From IMG/VR virus record IMGVR_UViG_3300048790_000039, positions 1 through 31,741 of that record: a stretch of 31,741 nucleotides of DNA; one strand, written 5' to 3'. The notes under the pieces were generated by a model that saw only the letters and a list, made by a program, of their open reading frames with translations, had not been told where the DNA came from and ran no database searches. Below are positions 29,313 through 31,741 of the stretch, piece by piece; the stretch's first letter is position 1, and every line of letters starts with the position of its first letter. The position numbers and the translations under genes were made by a program. Source of the DNA: a virus.

Positions 29313-29536
29313 GCGGGGCGGCTTTGATTCGATTTCAAATCAAGGCGACGGGAGCGATCTTTGCGCGAATCGTCGGTCACCATACATCCCGCCGCCGTAT
29401 GGATAACCGCGGCCTTTAGAATATCGCGGAGGTCTTGTTTACTTGGTTCTAAGAGCTTGGCTGGCGGCCATCCGCCCGCGCGTCCTATCGCCATCATGCG
29501 CTTGGTATCGAGAGTTTTGAGGCTGGCGGCGCTCAT
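29309..29536 (-). CDS. Hypothetical protein (75 aa)
   Basis: Joined by ATGA on both sides. 'SLKTLDTKRMMAIGRAGGWPPAKLLEPSKQDLRDILKAAVIHTAAGCMVTDDS' then a basic tail (RKDRSRRLDLKSN). It is helical and basic with a single Cys. Unknown function. Confidence 0.6.
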   Translation of the reverse strand: MSAASLKTLDTKRMMAIGRAGGWPPAKLLEPSKQDLRDILKAAVIHTAAGCMVTDDSRKDRSRRLDLKSNQSRPA

Positions 29537-30069
29537 TTTATCTTCCGGTTGCGGTCGAAACGCTCGCCTTCTGCTATTCCTAACGCACAGCCACGTACCA
29601 AATCACGCCTAAATCCCTGCGGTTTCCACCAATCGACCCTCCATGGCCACAGTAACCGCCCGCTAATTGGAATCTCGCCCTCGTCCATTTCGTAGTCGGT
29701 CATCGTAAACCGTCTTGGCCCTATGAGATAGGCGGCGCCAGCTTGCGCGAGGTCACCCTGTGGGTGGCCATTGTCGTGCGCTGAGTCCCAACCTTCATGG
29801 TCTACCTGCCGCGCGCGTTCCGCAATAACGGCTTTTATGAATGGGGATAACGGGTGGCGGATATGGAGCGCTTCGAACAGGCGCCGCACCATGAACTGCC
29901 GCATGATCGATACGACCGTGAATATGGCCGTAATAGCTAGATTCGTGCCGAGTGGTGGGTTAAAGCCAAATAGCGGGAACACCAGCAATTGGGTGCCGAG
30001 CGCCACCACGAGCCCAATAACGGTCGAAAGCGCCGTTTCCAGAAAAGACATAAGCCGGGATTGCTTCAT
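29533..30069 (-). CDS. Membrane protein (DUF7220-like) fused to a phage domain of unknown function (178 aa)
   Basis: Residues 1-70: 'SRLMSFLETALSTVIGLVVALGTQLLVFPLFGFNPPLGTNLAITAIFTVVSIMRQFMVRRLFEAL', two membrane helices of a small phage membrane family. Residues ~75-178: 'FIKAVIAERARQVDHEGWDSAHDNGHPQGDLAQAGAAYL' and 'LLWPWRVDWWKPQGFRRDLVRGCALGIAEGERFDR', a soluble domain I recall as a stand-alone phage protein ('ERQ.Q...EG....HDD.H..G.L..AA..Y'; 'WPW...WWKP...RRDL..A.AL...E.ER.DR'). Helical His/Asp/Glu content suggests a metal or nucleotide site, not proven. Both neighbours overlap by ATGA. Confidence 0.7.
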   Translation of the reverse strand: MKQSRLMSFLETALSTVIGLVVALGTQLLVFPLFGFNPPLGTNLAITAIFTVVSIMRQFMVRRLFEALHIRHPLSPFIKAVIAERARQVDHEGWDSAHDNGHPQGDLAQAGAAYLIGPRRFTMTDYEMDEGEIPISGRLLWPWRVDWWKPQGFRRDLVRGCALGIAEGERFDRNRKIK

Positions 30070-30440
30070 TTTGAGCGTTTCCGGCGCTTTTTCGGGAATG
30101 TTTCACGTGAAACATTTGGTGCCGTTCGGCGTTTTTTCCGGGATTTTGCAGGTTTTGGCTTGGAAACGGCCAAAAGAGTGCGCTTTGTGGCCGAAATACC
30201 GACTAAATTGGCTGCTTCTCGCTCCGCGAACGTGGGCGGTGCGGTGACCAAATCGGCGGTCTGGATGATTTCGAAGTTTTCCGGCAAGCGGACGCGGGTT
30301 GTCTGCCCTAGCTTTGGCGTGTTTGCGGCCACTGCCGCTTCTAGCTCTTTCCACGCCGGCGGATCGTCGGCATGCCCGCAATCCGCCGCTGTCATCGGCT
30401 TCGGCCCAAGCCAGTTGAATAACCTAGCCAGCAAGTTCAT
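30066..30440 (-). CDS. Hypothetical basic-tailed protein (124 aa) containing a parS site
   Basis: Joined by ATGA at both ends. The first half is mixed ('MNLLARLFNWLGPKPMTAADCGHADDPPAWKELEAAV'), the middle ('TRVRLPENFEIIQTADLVTAPPTFAEREAANLVGI') plain, and the last 35 residues very basic (KPKPAKSRKKRR, KKRRKRSK). Between the basic blocks the reading NVSRETF is encoded by the perfect palindrome at 30097-30116. The basic tail could bind DNA or be shaped by the need to keep the site. No family recognised. Confidence 0.6.
   Translation of the reverse strand: MNLLARLFNWLGPKPMTAADCGHADDPPAWKELEAAVAANTPKLGQTTRVRLPENFEIIQTADLVTAPPTFAEREAANLVGISATKRTLLAVSKPKPAKSRKKRRTAPNVSRETFPKKRRKRSK
30097..30116. 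promoter_or_regulatory. Perfect parS-type palindrome (ParB-binding site)
   Basis: A 20-bp perfect palindrome whose inner 16 bases (30099-30114) are TGTTTCACGTGAAACA, the bacterial chromosomal parS consensus bound by ParB/Spo0J. It lies inside the coding region of the 30066-30440 gene. A chance exact 16-base match in 31.7 kb is about 7 in a million. Confidence 0.88.
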
Positions 30441-30640
30441 GGATTAGCCTTTCTGCCTGCGGCCTTGCGTTTGAGATAGCGGTCGTGCCGAGCTTTGGTT
30501 TCGTGGGTATCCCGGCATGGTCCGCATCGGATACCGCGGCGGATTTTGGCCGGGCAATCGAGGCAATAGAGCCGCGGTGGTCGCACTGAGAGATTGCGGT
30601 CGTTACCGGCCACGGGGAAGTTGGCGATGTTTGCGCTCAT
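30437..30640 (-). CDS. Small zinc-ribbon-like protein (67 aa)
   Basis: ATG 30640 (AAGGG, 7 bases). Longer reading upstream overlaps another gene and is not protein-like. 'PRLYCLDCPAKIRRGIRCGPCRDTHETKARHDRYLKRKAAGRK': two CxxC-type pairs (C-x2-C ... C-x2-C) form a likely zinc ribbon, followed by a basic helix. Small early proteins with this layout often bind nucleic acid. Unknown role here. Confidence 0.65.
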   Translation of the reverse strand: MSANIANFPVAGNDRNLSVRPPRLYCLDCPAKIRRGIRCGPCRDTHETKARHDRYLKRKAAGRKANP

Positions 30641-30801
30641 CGACCCACCCTTACGCTGGCGGTATTTTGAATGCGCATTCGGCGCGCTCGCAACAGCATG
30701 AGTCGAGTATAGAGATTTTTGATTTGTTTGTCTAAACGCCCCAATTGCTCGCGTTCTTTTGGGCTTAATGCCTGACGCCAATTGCGTGCGTTTTTGCTCA
30801 T
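30637..30801 (-). CDS. First gene of the leftward early operon, small basic helical protein (54 aa)
   Basis: ATG 30801 stands only about ten bases behind a predicted -10 box and has no ribosome site, so the mRNA may be leaderless. 'MSKNARNWRQALSPKEREQL' is followed by a helical stretch (GRLDKQIKNLYTRLMLLRARRMR). Its TGA overlaps the next start (ATGA). It fits phage early small proteins with an ELxxLDxxIxxLyxRr-like helix. Function unknown. Confidence 0.6.
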   Translation of the reverse strand: MSKNARNWRQALSPKEREQLGRLDKQIKNLYTRLMLLRARRMRIQNTASVRVGR

Positions 30802-30810
30802 GTTAGACAC

Positions 30811-30838
30811 ATTACAAAATGGTTGACGAAATTGTCAA
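30811..30838 (-). promoter_or_regulatory. Leftward early promoter
   Basis: On the minus strand TTGACA (30838-30833), a 16-base spacer, and TGTAAT (30816-30811). The expected transcription start is within 2-3 bases of the ATG at 30801. It would drive the 16-gene operon ending at 24719. Confidence 0.68.
30823..30838. promoter_or_regulatory. Operator-like dyad between divergent promoters
   Basis: TTGAC - GAAATT - GTCAA: two 5-base arms around a 6-base centre, each arm being part of one -35 box. A dimeric repressor bound here would shut both promoters at once. The regulator is not identified. The winged-helix-like protein at 31111-31470 and the RHH protein are candidates. Confidence 0.5.
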
Positions 30839-30851
30839 GCCGACTTATACA
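30823..30851 (+). promoter_or_regulatory. Rightward early promoter
   Basis: TTGACG (30823-30828), a 17-base spacer, and TATACA (30846-30851). It overlaps the leftward promoter so that the two -35 boxes share the same DNA. It serves the genes from 30884 onward, whose first gene has a normal leader and GGAG. Confidence 0.6.
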
Positions 30852-30883
30852 CGGTGCCGTCGTCAATCTTGCGGAGTAACAAA

Positions 30884-31111
30884 ATGGTTTCCGCCATCGC
30901 ATGCCCTCAGCCACAAGCCTCCGATGGTGGATCCCGCGCCGTGGCCAATCCCGATTATCCCCGTGACGGGATTGCCACGGCGCGGTCTTGTTTTGAAGTT
31001 GACGAATTTGGCTACGTCAATAACATCTGCAATTTCTCGCCCAATGGGCAGCATGAATTTAGTTTTAGCGACCAATACACCTGCTGCGTCCATTGTGGTG
31101 ACGGACGCTAA
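30884..31111 (+). CDS. Cys-containing early protein (75 aa)
   Basis: ATG 30884 with GGAG at 7 bases. 'ARSCFEVDEFGYVNNICNFSPNGQHEFSFSDQYTCCVHCGDGR' carries Cys/His spaced like a loose zinc site (C, C, H, CC, H, C). The front is Pro/Ser/Ala-rich. The TAA shares an A with the next ATG. First gene of the rightward early operon. Unknown function. Confidence 0.58.
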   Translation: MVSAIACPQPQASDGGSRAVANPDYPRDGIATARSCFEVDEFGYVNNICNFSPNGQHEFSFSDQYTCCVHCGDGR

Positions 31112-31470
31112 TGGTGGATGGCTCCCGCAAATCTCATACGGGCGAGCATCTTACTGATTCCATGAAATTGGCGCTGATGATTTTATTAGAGGATGGCCGC
31201 GCCGTTTTAAGCGCATACCCTAAATGCTGGTTGGGCGTTAGTGGTCGTCGCGTTGCTATTCAATCCGCGATGGCGCTTTACGATCGGGCTCTTGTGCGCA
31301 TTATTGTCGAAAGCCGCCATCGCAAAATGCACATTATCCGGTTGACCGAGTTGGGCGAATTTGCTGCCGAAGGCGTCAAATTAAAATGGACGAATAATAA
31401 TACCTATCGATCGTCTCCGCATGGCGTTTCTGAAAAGGCCGCCCGGTTTATTGTCGAGGTAACATCGTGA
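31111..31470 (+). CDS. Winged-helix-like protein (119 aa)
   Basis: ATG 31111 overlaps the previous stop (TAATG). Residues ~18-90 ('MKLALMILLEDGRAVLSAYPKCWLGVSGRRVAIQSAMALYDRALVRIIVESRHRKMHIIRLTELGEFAAEG') have the layout of a winged-helix domain: helix, helix, 'ALYDRALV' recognition region, a two-strand wing, and 'LTELG..A...G' as in MarR-type proteins. It is a candidate regulator of the divergent early promoters. The C-terminal 30 residues are polar. Confidence 0.58.
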   Translation: MVDGSRKSHTGEHLTDSMKLALMILLEDGRAVLSAYPKCWLGVSGRRVAIQSAMALYDRALVRIIVESRHRKMHIIRLTELGEFAAEGVKLKWTNNNTYRSSPHGVSEKAARFIVEVTS

Positions 31471-31628
31471 GTCGGTCTTTACCCGAATGGATCGGCGCTA
31501 CGCCTGATAGCCGCGTGCCGGATCACGTCAAGGTCCGCATCTTCGATCGGCACGAAGGGCGATGTACCCGAACTAGACATAAGCAGGATGCCCGTGCTAC
31601 GGCTTCCCTTTCCGGGGAATTGGCCTAA
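31467..31628 (+). pseudogene. Truncated HNH-type endonuclease fragment (53 aa)
   Basis: GTG 31467 overlaps the previous stop (GTGA) with GAGGT at 6 bases. 'SRSLPEWIGATPDSRVPDHVKVRIFDRHEGRC' is the usual beginning of small phage HNH proteins ('PEWIG.TPD..VP..VK.R.F.R..GRC'), which should go on to 'CxLSG.....DHI...G..N..N..P......K'. Here reading continues as TRTRHKQDARATASLSGELA and stops, so all catalytic residues are missing. The HNH core was not found in the other frames. It may be a decayed gene or a short product. Confidence 0.6.
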
Positions 31629-31741
31629 TGGCACTCCCCACCATTTTTCAAATGTTCTACGGGCGTCCCAAACTCATGTTTGAGGCTGATGATTTTACGG
31701 GGCCAGACGGAAGAATCTTGGTTTTGGCAATCAAGAACCAG
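31628..31741 (+). CDS. Unknown protein, N-terminal part only
   Basis: ATG 31628 overlaps the previous stop (TAATG), with GGGGA 9 bases upstream. 38 codons are open to the window edge: MALPTIFQMFYGRPKLMFEA and on. It is too short to judge. The tight overlap supports it. Confidence 0.45.
   Translation, partial: MALPTIFQMFYGRPKLMFEADDFTGPDGRILVLAIKNQ

Noticed and set aside
1-31741. A diversity-generating retroelement as in BPP-1
   Set aside because: No reverse transcriptase motif and no template/variable repeat pair were seen, although the head genes resemble those of BPP-1.
1-31741. tRNA genes, CRISPR arrays, insertion sequences, integrase and attachment sites
   Set aside because: None could be recognised on either strand; gaps between genes are too small to hold most of them.

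Overview
The window is a stretch of a tailed-phage genome or prophage. It is tightly packed and almost wholly coding: most neighbouring genes overlap by ATGA, GTGA or TAATG, or lie within a few bases. The virion genes form a podovirus-type set of the kind known from Bordetella phage BPP-1: a head-tail connector type portal, a Bbp16-type cement protein, a Bbp19-like protein, a staple-like protein and T7 gp11/gp12-like tail tube proteins. The moderately GC-rich codon use and the style of the fibre-like and small accessory proteins suggest an alphaproteobacterial (Hyphomicrobiales-like) host. That host call is inference. No integrase, endolysin, polymerase or reverse transcriptase was recognised, so the genome must continue beyond the window.

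Layout. (1) 22234 down to 1, minus strand, is the late operon. It runs: a ribbon-helix-helix regulator, small terminase, a cluster of tiny membrane or unknown genes, large terminase, a small membrane protein, a Pro/Ala-rich protein, portal, a cassette of an exported fibre-like protein, a coiled-coil exported protein and an excisionase-like HTH protein, then the Bbp19-like protein, scaffold-like protein, major capsid protein, cement, several exported or beta-rich proteins, an O-antigen polymerase/ligase-like membrane protein, three small proteins carrying an SRMYDH[PA]SS motif, a capsid-staple-like protein, a large fibre, three gp11-like tail adaptors in tandem, and the start of a gp12-like tail protein. 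(2) 22228-24720, plus strand, is a short operon driven by a TTGACA promoter: a tiny membrane protein, an RNA hairpin, a Cys-rich protein, a KTSC protein, a coiled-coil protein, and an SSB-like protein ending in LDDVPF. It ends at a clear rho-independent terminator. (3) 30801 down to 24719, minus strand, is a 16-gene early or replication operon. It holds an adenine methyltransferase, a DUF4326 protein, two winged-helix proteins (one fused to HNH) and many small unknowns, and converges on that terminator. (4) 30823-31741, plus strand, is a divergent early operon, with a truncated HNH reading frame.

The features most worth a second look are these. A perfect 20-bp palindrome contains the 16-bp bacterial ParB site parS (30097-30116), inside a phage early gene. 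One nonapeptide is shared by four otherwise unrelated virion-region proteins. Four 10-bp-phased repeats lie directly after an excisionase-like gene in the middle of the head module. A surface-polysaccharide polymerase/ligase-like gene in the late operon has a second open frame over its 3' end. Two divergent promoters have -35 boxes that form the two arms of one dyad.
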